Source: Streptomyces olivoverticillatus
GTDB taxonomy: Bacteria; Actinomycetota; Actinomycetes; Streptomycetales; Streptomycetaceae
NCBI RefSeq assembly: GCF_014203555.1
Contig: NZ_JACHJH010000005.1
Location: 1 to 64,000, forward strand
DNA: 64,000 nucleotides
Direction: 5' to 3'
The notes below the pieces were generated by a model that worked only from the letters and a program-made list of their open reading frames with translations, was not told the DNA's origin and did no database searches. Positions 18,877 to 26,139 of this stretch are shown here, in pieces. Position numbers and translations under genes: made by a program. The number at the start of each line of letters is the position of its first letter. Position 1 is the stretch's first letter.

Positions 18877-20595
18877 GTGGCTCAGGCTCAGAGCACCGAG
18901 GCCGACTGGGTCTCCCGTTTCGCCGACGAGGTCATCGCCGAAGGTGAGCGCCGCGCCCCCGGCAAACCCATCGTCGTCGCATCCGGCCTCAGCCCCTCCG
19001 GCCCGATCCACCTGGGCAACCTCCGCGAGGTCATGACCCCGCACCTGGTCGCCGACGAGATCCGCCGCCGCGGCCACGAGTGCGTCCACGTCCTCTCCTG
19101 GGACGACTACGACCGGTACCGCAAGGTCCCGGCCGGCGTCGACGCCTCCTGGGCGGAGCACATCGGCAAGCCGCTCACCGCCGTCCCGGCGCCCCCCGGC
19201 AGCCCCTACGGCAGCTGGGCCGAGCACTTCAAGGCCGCCATGATCGAGGCCCTGGACGAGCTGGGCATCGAGTACCGCGGCATCAGCCAGACCGAGCAGT
19301 ACACCTCCGGTGCCTACCGCGAGCAGATCCTGCACGCCATGAAGCACCGCGGCGACATCGACGCGATCCTCGACCAGTACCGCACCAAGGCCAAGCCCGG
19401 CGCGAAGAAGCAGCAGAAGCCCCTCGACGAGGCCGAGCTGGAGGCCGCCGAGGGCTCCGGCGCAGCCGCCGAGGACGACGGCAGCGCGGGCGGCGCGGGC
19501 TACTTCCCGTACAAGCCCTACTGCACCGTCTGCAACAAGGACCTCACCACAGTCACGTCGTACGACGACGAGACCACCGAGCTCGCCTACACCTGCACCT
19601 GCGGCCACGCCGAGACCGTCCTCCTCAAGGAGTTCGACCACGGCAAGCTCGTCTGGAAGGTCGACTGGCCCATGCGCTGGGCCTACGAAGGCGTGATCTT
19701 CGAGCCCAGCGGCGTCGACCACTCCTCGCCCGGCTCCTCCTTCCAGGTGGGCGGCCAGATCGTCGGCCCGATCTTCGGCGGCGAGCAGCCCATCGGCCCG
19801 ATGTACGCCTTCGTCGGCATCAGCGGCATGGCCAAGATGTCCTCCTCCAAGGGCGGCGTCCCCACCCCCGGCGACGCCCTCCAGATCATGGAGGCCCCGC
19901 TGCTGCGCTGGCTCTACGCCCGCCGCCGGCCCAACCAGTCCTTCAAGGTCGCCTTCGACCAGGAGATCCAGCGCCTGTACGACGAGTGGGACAAGCTCGA
20001 CGCCAAGGTCGCCGACGGCACCGTCCTGCCCGCGGACGCCGCCGCCTACAGCCGTGCCACGCGCACCGCCGCCGGCGAGCTGCCCCGCACGCCGCGCCCG
20101 CTGCCCTACCGCACCCTCGCCTCCGTCGTCGACATCACCGGCGGCCACGAGGCGCAGACCCTGCGCATCCTCAGCGAGCTCGACCCGGACAACCCGGTCA
20201 CCTCGCTGGAGGAGACCCGGCCGCGCCTGGAGCGGGCCGAGCACTGGATCAACACCCAGGTGCCCGCCGAGTCCCGCACCATCGTGCGCGACGAGCCCGA
20301 CACCGAGCACCTCGCCCGCCTCGGCGAGCAGGACCGCGAGTCGCTGCGCCTGCTCCTGGAGGGCCTGGACGAGCACTGGTCGCTGGACGGCCTGACCACG
20401 CTCGTCTACGGCGTGCCGAAGGTCCTCGCCGGACTGGAGCCCCACGCCAAGCCGACGCCCGAGCTCAAGGCCGCCCAGCGCGCCTTCTTCGCGCTGCTCT
20501 ACCAGCTGCTCGTCGGCCGCGACACCGGCCCGCGCCTGCCCACGCTGCTCCTCGCCGTGGGGGCGGACCGGGTGCGCAAGCTGCTCGGCGCCTGA
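18877..20595 (+). CDS. lysS: Class I lysyl-tRNA synthetase
   Basis: A 572-residue class I LysRS (LysK type), the archaeal-style enzyme found in a minority of bacteria including Streptomyces. HIGH is HLGN in SGLSPSGPIHLGNLREV; KMSKS is KMSSSKGG. A Cys-rich insertion, CTVCNKDLTT...CTCGHAE, is a likely zinc-binding ribbon; an acidic/Ala linker lies before it. GTG 18877 has AAGGAAGGA about 6 nt upstream. Streptomyces generally also encode a class II LysRS elsewhere; whether that holds here cannot be seen. Divergent from argS. Confidence 0.94.
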   Translation: MAQAQSTEADWVSRFADEVIAEGERRAPGKPIVVASGLSPSGPIHLGNLREVMTPHLVADEIRRRGHECVHVLSWDDYDRYRKVPAGVDASWAEHIGKPLTAVPAPPGSPYGSWAEHFKAAMIEALDELGIEYRGISQTEQYTSGAYREQILHAMKHRGDIDAILDQYRTKAKPGAKKQQKPLDEAELEAAEGSGAAAEDDGSAGGAGYFPYKPYCTVCNKDLTTVTSYDDETTELAYTCTCGHAETVLLKEFDHGKLVWKVDWPMRWAYEGVIFEPSGVDHSSPGSSFQVGGQIVGPIFGGEQPIGPMYAFVGISGMAKMSSSKGGVPTPGDALQIMEAPLLRWLYARRRPNQSFKVAFDQEIQRLYDEWDKLDAKVADGTVLPADAAAYSRATRTAAGELPRTPRPLPYRTLASVVDITGGHEAQTLRILSELDPDNPVTSLEETRPRLERAEHWINTQVPAESRTIVRDEPDTEHLARLGEQDRESLRLLLEGLDEHWSLDGLTTLVYGVPKVLAGLEPHAKPTPELKAAQRAFFALLYQLLVGRDTGPRLPTLLLAVGADRVRKLLGA

Positions 20596-20620
20596 CGGCT
20601 CCCGCAGCTCCCGTACGGAA

Positions 20621-20662
20621 AAGGGCCCCGGCCCGGTGATCGCTCACCGGGCCGGGGCCCTT
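20621..20662. terminator. Bidirectional terminator between lysS and DUF3558 gene
   Basis: A perfect 19-bp GC-rich stem (20621-20639 with 20644-20662) with a 4-nt loop lies between convergent lysS and the lipoprotein gene. Confidence 0.9.
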
Positions 20663-20675
20663 CCGTTTCCGCGAA

Positions 20676-21389
20676 CTACTTGTTGGCCTTGCCGACCGAC
20701 TCCACGACCTCCTTGGCCGCGTCCTGCGCGTCCTTCTTCATGTCGTCCGCGTTGGGCGTCTTCGCGCCCTCGTAGCCGGCGCCGCTGTACTTGACGGTGA
20801 TCACGACATTCGCGGTGCGGGCGACGACGGTCTCGTTCTTGAAGTCGTTGTCGTCCTTCTTTGTGCTGGTGCTCACCACGCTCGCACCGTCGCCGATGCC
20901 GCTGGCCTGCTCCGTCTTGGCGTCCTTGGCGCCGTCCGCCGTGGTGGCCGCCGTCGTCTGCTTCGCCGCGAAGTCCTGTGCGCGCTTCTCGCCCGTGCCC
21001 AGCGTCGGGTCCGAGGCGAACCGCTTCAGCGAGATCGTCAGGGTGCGGAACTGCAGGTCCTTGACGTCCTCGTCGTTCAGGCCGTTCCAGAAGCAGCTCG
21101 CCGAGTCGTTGGTGTCGGGCGTCGGAAGGGCCTTGCCCTCCTTCTTCTCCGCCTTGGGCACCATCTTGTCGACGGTCTTGTCGGAGATCGTCTTGCAGAC
21201 GTCGGGCAGCTTGGCGTAGGTGGCCGCCTTCACCGTGGGGGAGGCGCCCGGCGTCGCGGTCTGCGAGGGCTTGGCCGACTCCTTCTTGGACCCGCCGGAG
21301 TCCGAGGAGCAGCCGGTGGCTACGAGCATCACCGGTACTGCGGCGCAGGCGAGGATTCGGGCGAGGCGCGGGGCTGTACGTCGGTGCAT
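20676..21389 (-). CDS. DUF3558-type lipoprotein
   Basis: A 237-residue secreted lipoprotein. The signal peptide with lipobox LVATGC puts the lipidated Cys at about residue 27. The mature part has the DUF3558-like pattern: a Lys/Ser-rich linker, PDVCKTISDKTVDKM, a central Cys in SASCFWNGL, and a C-terminal ASVVST...VARTANVVITVKYSG. Two Cys (in DVCK and SCFW) probably form a disulfide. Function unknown. It is followed upstream by a second, related lipoprotein gene, so the pair looks like a tandem duplication. Confidence 0.85.
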   Translation of the reverse strand: MHRRTAPRLARILACAAVPVMLVATGCSSDSGGSKKESAKPSQTATPGASPTVKAATYAKLPDVCKTISDKTVDKMVPKAEKKEGKALPTPDTNDSASCFWNGLNDEDVKDLQFRTLTISLKRFASDPTLGTGEKRAQDFAAKQTTAATTADGAKDAKTEQASGIGDGASVVSTSTKKDDNDFKNETVVARTANVVITVKYSGAGYEGAKTPNADDMKKDAQDAAKEVVESVGKANK

Positions 21390-21505
21390 GGGTCCTTCGC
21401 TTCAGTGGAGTGGGTGTCGCGGGGCGCTTTCAGGGGCACGGTACGCCGCTCGCGCTTTCCGGCGGCCGAAATGCGGGGTTACTCGCCGGGCCGGAACCGG
21501 GCGGG

Positions 21506-22351
21506 TCAGTTGCCGAAGTGCCCCGCGTCGAGCTCGCGGGCCAGGGAGTGGGCCTTGCCCTGGAGGTCCTGGCTGGCGGGGATGTGCTGCTTGTCGGTGG
21601 ACCACTGGTCGTAGGTGATCGTGACCAGGACGTTGGCGGACCGGAAGACGACGGTGACGTCGCGGTGCTCGCCGCCGCCGGCGGGGACGAGCTTGTCGTC
21701 GACGAAGGCGTCGTCGCCGATGTCGTCCAGGGCGCGCGGGGCGAGGCGGGGGTCGGCGGAGGCCGAGCCCGTGGGGGCGGGCGAGGCGTCCGCCAGCTGC
21801 GGGCCGAGGTCGCCCTTGGCGGCCGCGGCGGCGGTCGGGGAGGCGCTCGTCGAGGGGGAGGCGGAGGGACCGGAGGAGGGGCCGGAGGAGGCGGCGGCCG
21901 GGATGTGCGCGGCCATGGCCAGCCGCTGGTACAGCTGCTCCGCGCGCTCGTCGTCGCTGACGCCGGTCTGGTACGAGACCACGCGCTCGAAGTCCACGGA
22001 GAGGTGGCGGGTGCCGTTGGGGGTCTCCAGCTTCCAGCGGCAGCCGACGCGGCGGTCGGTGTCGTAGGTGATGGCCGCCTGGCCCCCGTAGATCTTCTCC
22101 GCCTCCTGCTCGTCGCCGTCGTCGGCGCCGGGCAGCATCCGCCGCAGGGTGTCGCGGTGGACGTAGTGGCAGGGCTCGGGGAGGCTGCGGTACTTGCCGG
22201 GCTGTGCGCCGGGCACGGAGGAGCCGGCCTGTCCGGCCTTGGCGTCGATGCCGCCGCCGCTGTTGCCGCCGCCCGTGCTGCACCCGGCGAGACCTGCCGA
22301 GAGCACGGCCGCGACCAGTGCTGCTGCCGGTGCGTACGCCCTTCGCTGCAC
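21506..22351 (-). CDS. DUF3558-type lipoprotein (second copy)
   Basis: A 281-residue lipoprotein starting VQRRAYAPAAALVAAVLSAGLAGC, with a lipobox Cys at about residue 24 and a Gly-rich post-lipobox linker. The core resembles the neighbour: PEPCHYVHRDTLRRMLPGAD, a matching Cys in RVGCRWKLETP, and a C-terminal VFRSANVLVTITYDQWSTDKQ. A Ser/Ala/Pro-rich insertion (about residues 155-185) is not present in the other copy. GTG 22351 is chosen because GGGAG lies about 9 nt before it and the signal peptide starts there; the much longer frame is spurious. Confidence 0.83.
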   Translation of the reverse strand: MQRRAYAPAAALVAAVLSAGLAGCSTGGGNSGGGIDAKAGQAGSSVPGAQPGKYRSLPEPCHYVHRDTLRRMLPGADDGDEQEAEKIYGGQAAITYDTDRRVGCRWKLETPNGTRHLSVDFERVVSYQTGVSDDERAEQLYQRLAMAAHIPAAASSGPSSGPSASPSTSASPTAAAAAKGDLGPQLADASPAPTGSASADPRLAPRALDDIGDDAFVDDKLVPAGGGEHRDVTVVFRSANVLVTITYDQWSTDKQHIPASQDLQGKAHSLARELDAGHFGN

Positions 22352-22526
22352 TGTCCGTGGCTCCCTTCGCGCCGGGCGTCCGCCCGAAAACCGGTTGCTG
22401 CCGCGTGGCGGCGGCTGGACACAATGTGTACCGCACGGGCTGCGGAGTCTGCCGGTCCGCTGTCGTGAATCGGAGCTTAGGTCCGATTTTTGCTTTATCT
22501 CAGTTTTTCGGGGGAATGGAACAGAT

Positions 22527-23720
22527 ATGTCGTACGTCGAGGTGCCCGGCGCCCGGGTCCCGATCCGTATGTGGGCCGACCCGGCCACGGTGGAGCCCGT
22601 CGCCATGCAGCAGCTGCGCAACGTCTCCACCCTGCCGTGGATCCAGGGTCTGGCCGTGATGCCGGACGTCCACTTCGGCAAGGGCGCCACGGTCGGCTCG
22701 GTGATCGCCATGCGGGGCGCGGTGTGCCCGGCGGCGGTGGGCGTGGACATCGGCTGCGGGATGTCCGCGGTGAAGACCTCGCTGACGGCCAATGACCTGC
22801 CGGGCGATCTCTCGCGGCTGCGCTCGAAGATCGAGGAGGCGATCCCGGTCGGCTTCTCGATGCACGACGACCCGGTCGACCCCCGGCGCCTGCACGGGCT
22901 GCCGACGGCGGGGTGGGACGACTTCTGGGGGCGGTTCGACGGAGTGGCCGAGGCGGTCAAGTTCCGCCAGGGGCGGGCGCTGAAGCAAATGGGAACACTT
23001 GGCTCGGGCAACCATTTTTGGGAGCTATGCCTCGATTCGGACAATTCGGTCTGGATCATGCTCCACTCCGGGTCTCGGAACATCGGCAAGGAGCTGGCCG
23101 AGTACCACATCGGTGAGGCACGGAAGCTGTCGCACAACCAGGGGCTGGTCGACCGCGACCTCGCAGTGTTCATAGCCGACACTCCGCAGATGGCGGCTTA
23201 CCGGCACGACCTGTTCTGGGCGCAGGAGTATGCCCGGCACAACCGCGAGATCATGATGGCGCTGTCCCAGGATGTGCTGCGCCGGGAATTCAAGAAGGCG
23301 AAGGTGACCTTCGAGCCGGTCATCTCCTGTCACCACAACTATGTGGCGGAGGAGACCTATGAGGGCGTCGACCTGCTGGTCACCCGCAAGGGCGCGATCC
23401 GCGCGGGCGGCGGGGAGTACGGCATCATCCCGGGCTCGATGGGCACCGGTTCGTACATCGTGCGCGGCCTGGGCAACGACGCGTCGTTCAACTCCGCCTC
23501 GCACGGTGCGGGCCGCCGGATGAGTCGTAACAAGGCGAAGAAGCTGTTCTCCGAGCGGGACCTGGCGGAGCAGACTCGGGGCGTCGAGTGCCGCAAGGAC
23601 CGCGGCGTCGTCGACGAGATCCCGGCTGCCTACAAGCCGATCGAGCAGGTCATGGCACAGCAGCGGGATCTCGTCGAGGTCGTGGCGAAGCTCAAGCAGA
23701 TCGTCTGCGTGAAGGGCTGA
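22527..23720 (+). CDS. rtcB: RNA-splicing ligase RtcB
   Basis: A 397-residue GTP/Mn-dependent RNA ligase joining 2',3'-cyclic phosphate (or 3'-phosphate) and 5'-OH ends. Metal-site residues are in VGVDIGCGMSAVKT (Cys), LGSGNHFWELC and MLHSGSRNIGKEL; the second metal/GTP site is in SCHHNYV and GSMGTGSYIVRG. The guanylylated His lies in FNSASHGAGRRMSR. The frame is continuous with no intein insertion. No RtcA or archease gene adjoins it. The ATG at 22527 has GGGGGAA about 10 nt upstream, in an AT-rich leader. A homing endonuclease gene ends 5 nt beyond its stop on the opposite strand. Confidence 0.95.
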   Translation: MSYVEVPGARVPIRMWADPATVEPVAMQQLRNVSTLPWIQGLAVMPDVHFGKGATVGSVIAMRGAVCPAAVGVDIGCGMSAVKTSLTANDLPGDLSRLRSKIEEAIPVGFSMHDDPVDPRRLHGLPTAGWDDFWGRFDGVAEAVKFRQGRALKQMGTLGSGNHFWELCLDSDNSVWIMLHSGSRNIGKELAEYHIGEARKLSHNQGLVDRDLAVFIADTPQMAAYRHDLFWAQEYARHNREIMMALSQDVLRREFKKAKVTFEPVISCHHNYVAEETYEGVDLLVTRKGAIRAGGGEYGIIPGSMGTGSYIVRGLGNDASFNSASHGAGRRMSRNKAKKLFSERDLAEQTRGVECRKDRGVVDEIPAAYKPIEQVMAQQRDLVEVVAKLKQIVCVKG

Positions 23721-23725
23721 CTGGG

Positions 23726-24511
23726 CTACTGCTTCTGCAAGCGCCAGCGACGGATCTGGCAGGAATTCTTCGACCTGCCCAATTGCTCGGCCGCCTCGTC
23801 GAGGGACGAGGCGGTCAGGAGGATTCGGTCTTCTCTCTGGGTCCAGCTGCGGCGGGGGCGTGGCGGCCGCATGTGTGCGGGGCGAACCCAGGCGCCGACC
23901 TCGGTTGCTGCTGTGCGCTTGCGCTCAAGAGCCAGGCATTCCTGGTGGTAGAGGTGCTGTGCCACTGCCGCCCCGGCCTCTCGCATGTACATGATGTTGT
24001 ACGCGCGGTCGCGGACGTTTCGTCCCGTCAGACGGTGAATGCCGAGCGTCAGCTTGGTGTAGCGGCACAGATAGGTGGCGATCGCGGTGCTTGTCGTTGC
24101 GAGGCTGATGAAGGGCAGGTCCTGGGCTGTGAAGCCCACGGCGCCATCGGCATCGATGATCCCGCGCAGGTAATCCGGGCGGGAGAACGGAACGCGGGGC
24201 GGCGCGATTCTGGTGGACTTCTTCCCATAGGGGAGACCCAGCTCCACGAGGCGCTGCCGCGCTTCCATCGAGCAAACGGTCCAGATGGCGGACCGATGGC
24301 TCTCCGAGAAGCTGGTGGCTCTCGTGCGCTCGCTTACGGTGCTGTTGTACGGGCACAGCTCCTGGAAGGTGTGGAGTATGCCGATGTCGCGGTAGCTGAT
24401 CTCGATGCTCAGGCGGCCTTTTCGGCCGGGGCCTGCGTGCATGTGCCCGTCGGCCTGCAGGAAGCCGAACATGTATGCGTAGCGTGGGTCTTCCAGGTCC
24501 ATGAAGGTCAT
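23726..24511 (-). CDS. Free-standing LAGLIDADG-type homing endonuclease with C-terminal Myb/SANT-like domain
   Basis: A 261-residue protein with two LAGLIDADG-like helices: YMFGFLQADGHMHAG (residues 13-26) and YLRGIIDADGAVGFT (114-128). Each ends in the catalytic Asp followed by Gly. The C-terminal RRSWTQREDRILLTASSLDEAAEQLGRSKNSCQIRRWR (221-257) resembles a Myb/SANT or HTH helix bundle that could assist DNA binding. No intein splicing motifs surround it. Codon use looks less GC-extreme than in neighbours, which suggests transfer. Neither candidate start (24511, 24502) has a recognisable ribosome-binding site. It may be active, or a relic of a mobile intron or intein; the target is unknown. 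Confidence 0.82.
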   Translation of the reverse strand: MTFMDLEDPRYAYMFGFLQADGHMHAGPGRKGRLSIEISYRDIGILHTFQELCPYNSTVSERTRATSFSESHRSAIWTVCSMEARQRLVELGLPYGKKSTRIAPPRVPFSRPDYLRGIIDADGAVGFTAQDLPFISLATTSTAIATYLCRYTKLTLGIHRLTGRNVRDRAYNIMYMREAGAAVAQHLYHQECLALERKRTAATEVGAWVRPAHMRPPRPRRSWTQREDRILLTASSLDEAAEQLGRSKNSCQIRRWRLQKQ

Positions 24512-24664
24512 GTGGTGATCGTGTGATGCACCCGTTGCCCCCGGGGTGGGTTTCGCCGTCCGCCCCTCGAACTAGCGAGCGTGCAGTGTTGCGTACGCGC
24601 CGCTTCCGCTTACGCCGCTGCTCACGCATTCTGCGGGTGCATATACGGACAACACTGGGGTCAG

Positions 24665-24698
24665 TGGTTCCACTAGGAAAAAAGCGGAACCATTGACA
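24665..24698 (+). promoter_or_regulatory. Candidate operator plus -35 box upstream of the RiPP precursor gene
   Basis: TGGTTCC (24665-24671) and GGAACCA (24686-24692) form a 7-bp inverted repeat with 14-nt spacing. It is immediately followed by TTGACA (24693-24698), a consensus -35 box. No good -10 is visible 17-18 nt on (TTCACT at best). The arrangement suits a repressor or activator site controlling the RiPP transcript. Confidence 0.45.
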
Positions 24699-24783
24699 CC
24701 TTCCGTTACAGGCCGGTTCACTCACCCCCAACAGCTGGGCGCGGCAAGCGTCATCCCCACGGTGGCGCACCAATTGCCGTGTC

Positions 24784-24806
24784 CGGCGCACCGGTTCGGT
24801 GCGCCG
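24784..24806 (+). promoter_or_regulatory. 5' UTR hairpin of the RiPP precursor gene
   Basis: A perfect 10-bp stem (CGGCGCACCG with CGGTGCGCCG) and a 3-nt loop end 25 nt before the precursor ATG. The ribosome-binding site GGGAGGAGAGA lies outside the stem. It could stabilise the 5' end or act as an attenuator. Confidence 0.6.
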
Positions 24807-24831
24807 ACGAGCATGGGAGGAGAGAAGACCG

Positions 24832-24948
24832 ATGTCGAAGTTCCTTGCTGCCGTACGCAATGCGGGTATCCCGATCTGCCGTGAGGTGCCGCTCTTCAAG
24901 AAGAGCGAGCCCAGCCTCAAGCAGAGTGCCTGGTACATCTGGTACTAG
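24832..24948 (+). CDS. Atropopeptide (tryptorubin-type) RiPP precursor peptide
   Basis: A 38-residue precursor. The leader (residues 1-32, starting MSKFLAAVRNAGIPIC and ending EPSLKQS) is followed directly by the C-terminal core AWYIWY (33-38) and a TAG stop. AWYIWY is the amino-acid sequence of tryptorubin A, a Streptomyces hexapeptide with aromatic C-C and C-N cross-links whose family has been called atropopeptides; in that system a cytochrome P450 installs the links. Here two P450 genes follow on the same strand. ATG 24832 has GGGAGGAGAGA 8-15 nt upstream. The core has two Trp and two Tyr available for cross-linking. The identification rests on the exact core match plus the P450 context; no leader peptidase gene is nearby. 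Confidence 0.9.
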   Translation: MSKFLAAVRNAGIPICREVPLFKKSEPSLKQSAWYIWY

Positions 24949-24968
24949 GCCCGGCCGGTACCGGTGAC

Positions 24969-25023
24969 GGGCCCGCACGCGGCGGAGCCGGTTTTTCCTT
25001 CCGGCGCCGCCGTGTGCGGGCCC
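24969..25023 (+). terminator. Long hairpin (attenuator) between precursor and first P450 gene
   Basis: Arms 24969-24991 and 25001-25023 form a 23-bp stem with one G-U wobble and one A-G mismatch, closing a 9-nt pyrimidine-rich loop. It starts 21 nt after the precursor stop and ends 42 nt before the P450 ATG. A structure like this is common between RiPP precursors and their enzyme genes, where it lets precursor mRNA exceed enzyme mRNA. Confidence 0.8.
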
Positions 25024-25065
25024 CCGGCATTTCCGCGCCGGAAATCCCCCCTGGAGCCTCCCCTG

Positions 25066-26139
25066 ATGCCACCCGCAATACCGCACCCGGCCGCCCGCCG
25101 GGCCACCGTATTCGCCCCCCGCCTCCAAGCCCTCTTCGACGAACACCTCGGCAAGGACCTCGCCCGGCTGGAGCCCGACACGATCGGCATCGCCGGCGCG
25201 GAGCTGGCGGACCGGATCCTCTCCGCCCGCAAGGCGACGGAGACCGAACGGCCCACGTTCAAGCCCCTGCACGGGCGGTCGATCTCCAGGACCGAGGCGT
25301 CCGCGGGGATCAGGACGATCGGCCGGGACATCCGCGAAGCGCTCACGCATCCGATCCCCGAGCGGACGGACCTGTCGGGGCCGTGGCCGATCACCGGGCA
25401 CATGTTCCTGCGGGATCTGGTCCTGCGCGGCGACCCGTACCGGCTGCGCATCCTCATGAGCCGCAAGCTGGAGATCGACACCAAGCTGACCTGGACGACC
25501 ATCGTCGTCGGGGCCGCCCTGCCCGGCCGGCCGAAGCCGGGCCCGCGCCTGACCCACACCGCGCACCTCGTCGCCGAGGCGGAGGGCTATCAGGACCGCC
25601 GGTACGCCATGGGCATGTACCGCCGCCTGGCGGCGCCCGTGTGCTTCACCATCTCCACCCTCGTCGCCAACGCCCTGTGGCTCGGCGCCCCCTTCGACGA
25701 GGGCGTGCCCAGCCGCAACATCCTTTACGAGGCCATGCGGCTGCTGCCCCCCTCGTGGAACCTGCTGCGCAACCGCTCGCCCGAGTACCCCGTGATCGAC
25801 GACCGGATCAGGCCCGGCGACGACCTGCTGATGCTGCCGCTGCTCACCCACCGCGACCCCGCCCTGTGGGACGCGCCGGACGCATTCCGGCCCGAGCGCT
25901 GGGACACGCTCGACCCCGACGACACCCCCGGATACATGCCCTTCGGCCATGCGTCCGAACGCTGCTGGGGGCGGCACATGGTCATGCCGCTCGCCGAACT
26001 CCTCCTGGACCACATACGCCGCACCGGCCTGGTCGTCGCCCCCGGGCAGCGCACGGCCGAGGTGCCCCTCCTCGGGCTCCTCGGCGTGAAGGAGATCCAC
26101 ATCGGCCCGAGGAGCAGGATCCGCCGTGCCCGAGCCTGA
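25066..26139 (+). CDS. Cytochrome P450, atropopeptide cross-linking candidate (atypical)
   Basis: A 357-residue P450, about 40-50 residues shorter than typical bacterial P450s. The heme-ligand loop is MPFGHASERCWGRHMV with Cys 300, the ExxR motif is E222-A-M-R225 (ILYEAMRLLPPSW), and FRPERW (275-280) is the meander motif. In the place of the I helix (about 180-205: RYAMGMYRRLAAPVCFTISTLVANALW) there is no (A/G)GxxTT oxygen-activation motif. ATG 25066 has GGAG 9 nt upstream; the upstream in-frame GTG lies before the hairpin and is rejected. By analogy with tryptorubin it probably forms the aromatic cross-links in AWYIWY. Its stop is overlapped by the next P450 gene by 14 nt. Confidence 0.83.
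   Translation: MPPAIPHPAARRATVFAPRLQALFDEHLGKDLARLEPDTIGIAGAELADRILSARKATETERPTFKPLHGRSISRTEASAGIRTIGRDIREALTHPIPERTDLSGPWPITGHMFLRDLVLRGDPYRLRILMSRKLEIDTKLTWTTIVVGAALPGRPKPGPRLTHTAHLVAEAEGYQDRRYAMGMYRRLAAPVCFTISTLVANALWLGAPFDEGVPSRNILYEAMRLLPPSWNLLRNRSPEYPVIDDRIRPGDDLLMLPLLTHRDPALWDAPDAFRPERWDTLDPDDTPGYMPFGHASERCWGRHMVMPLAELLLDHIRRTGLVVAPGQRTAEVPLLGLLGVKEIHIGPRSRIRRARA

Noticed and set aside
22527..23720. An intein inside rtcB.
   Set aside because: The RtcB frame is continuous at normal length with all active-site motifs uninterrupted; the endonuclease lies outside on the other strand.
24512..24664. A tRNA or group I intron host for the homing endonuclease.
   Set aside because: No cloverleaf or intron core was recognised; the region looks like an ordinary intergenic stretch.
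24693..24967. Alternative plus-strand frames overlapping the RiPP precursor.
   Set aside because: They are Arg/Ser-rich, lack a placed ribosome-binding site and conflict with the precursor frame that has both a strong ribosome-binding site and the AWYIWY end.
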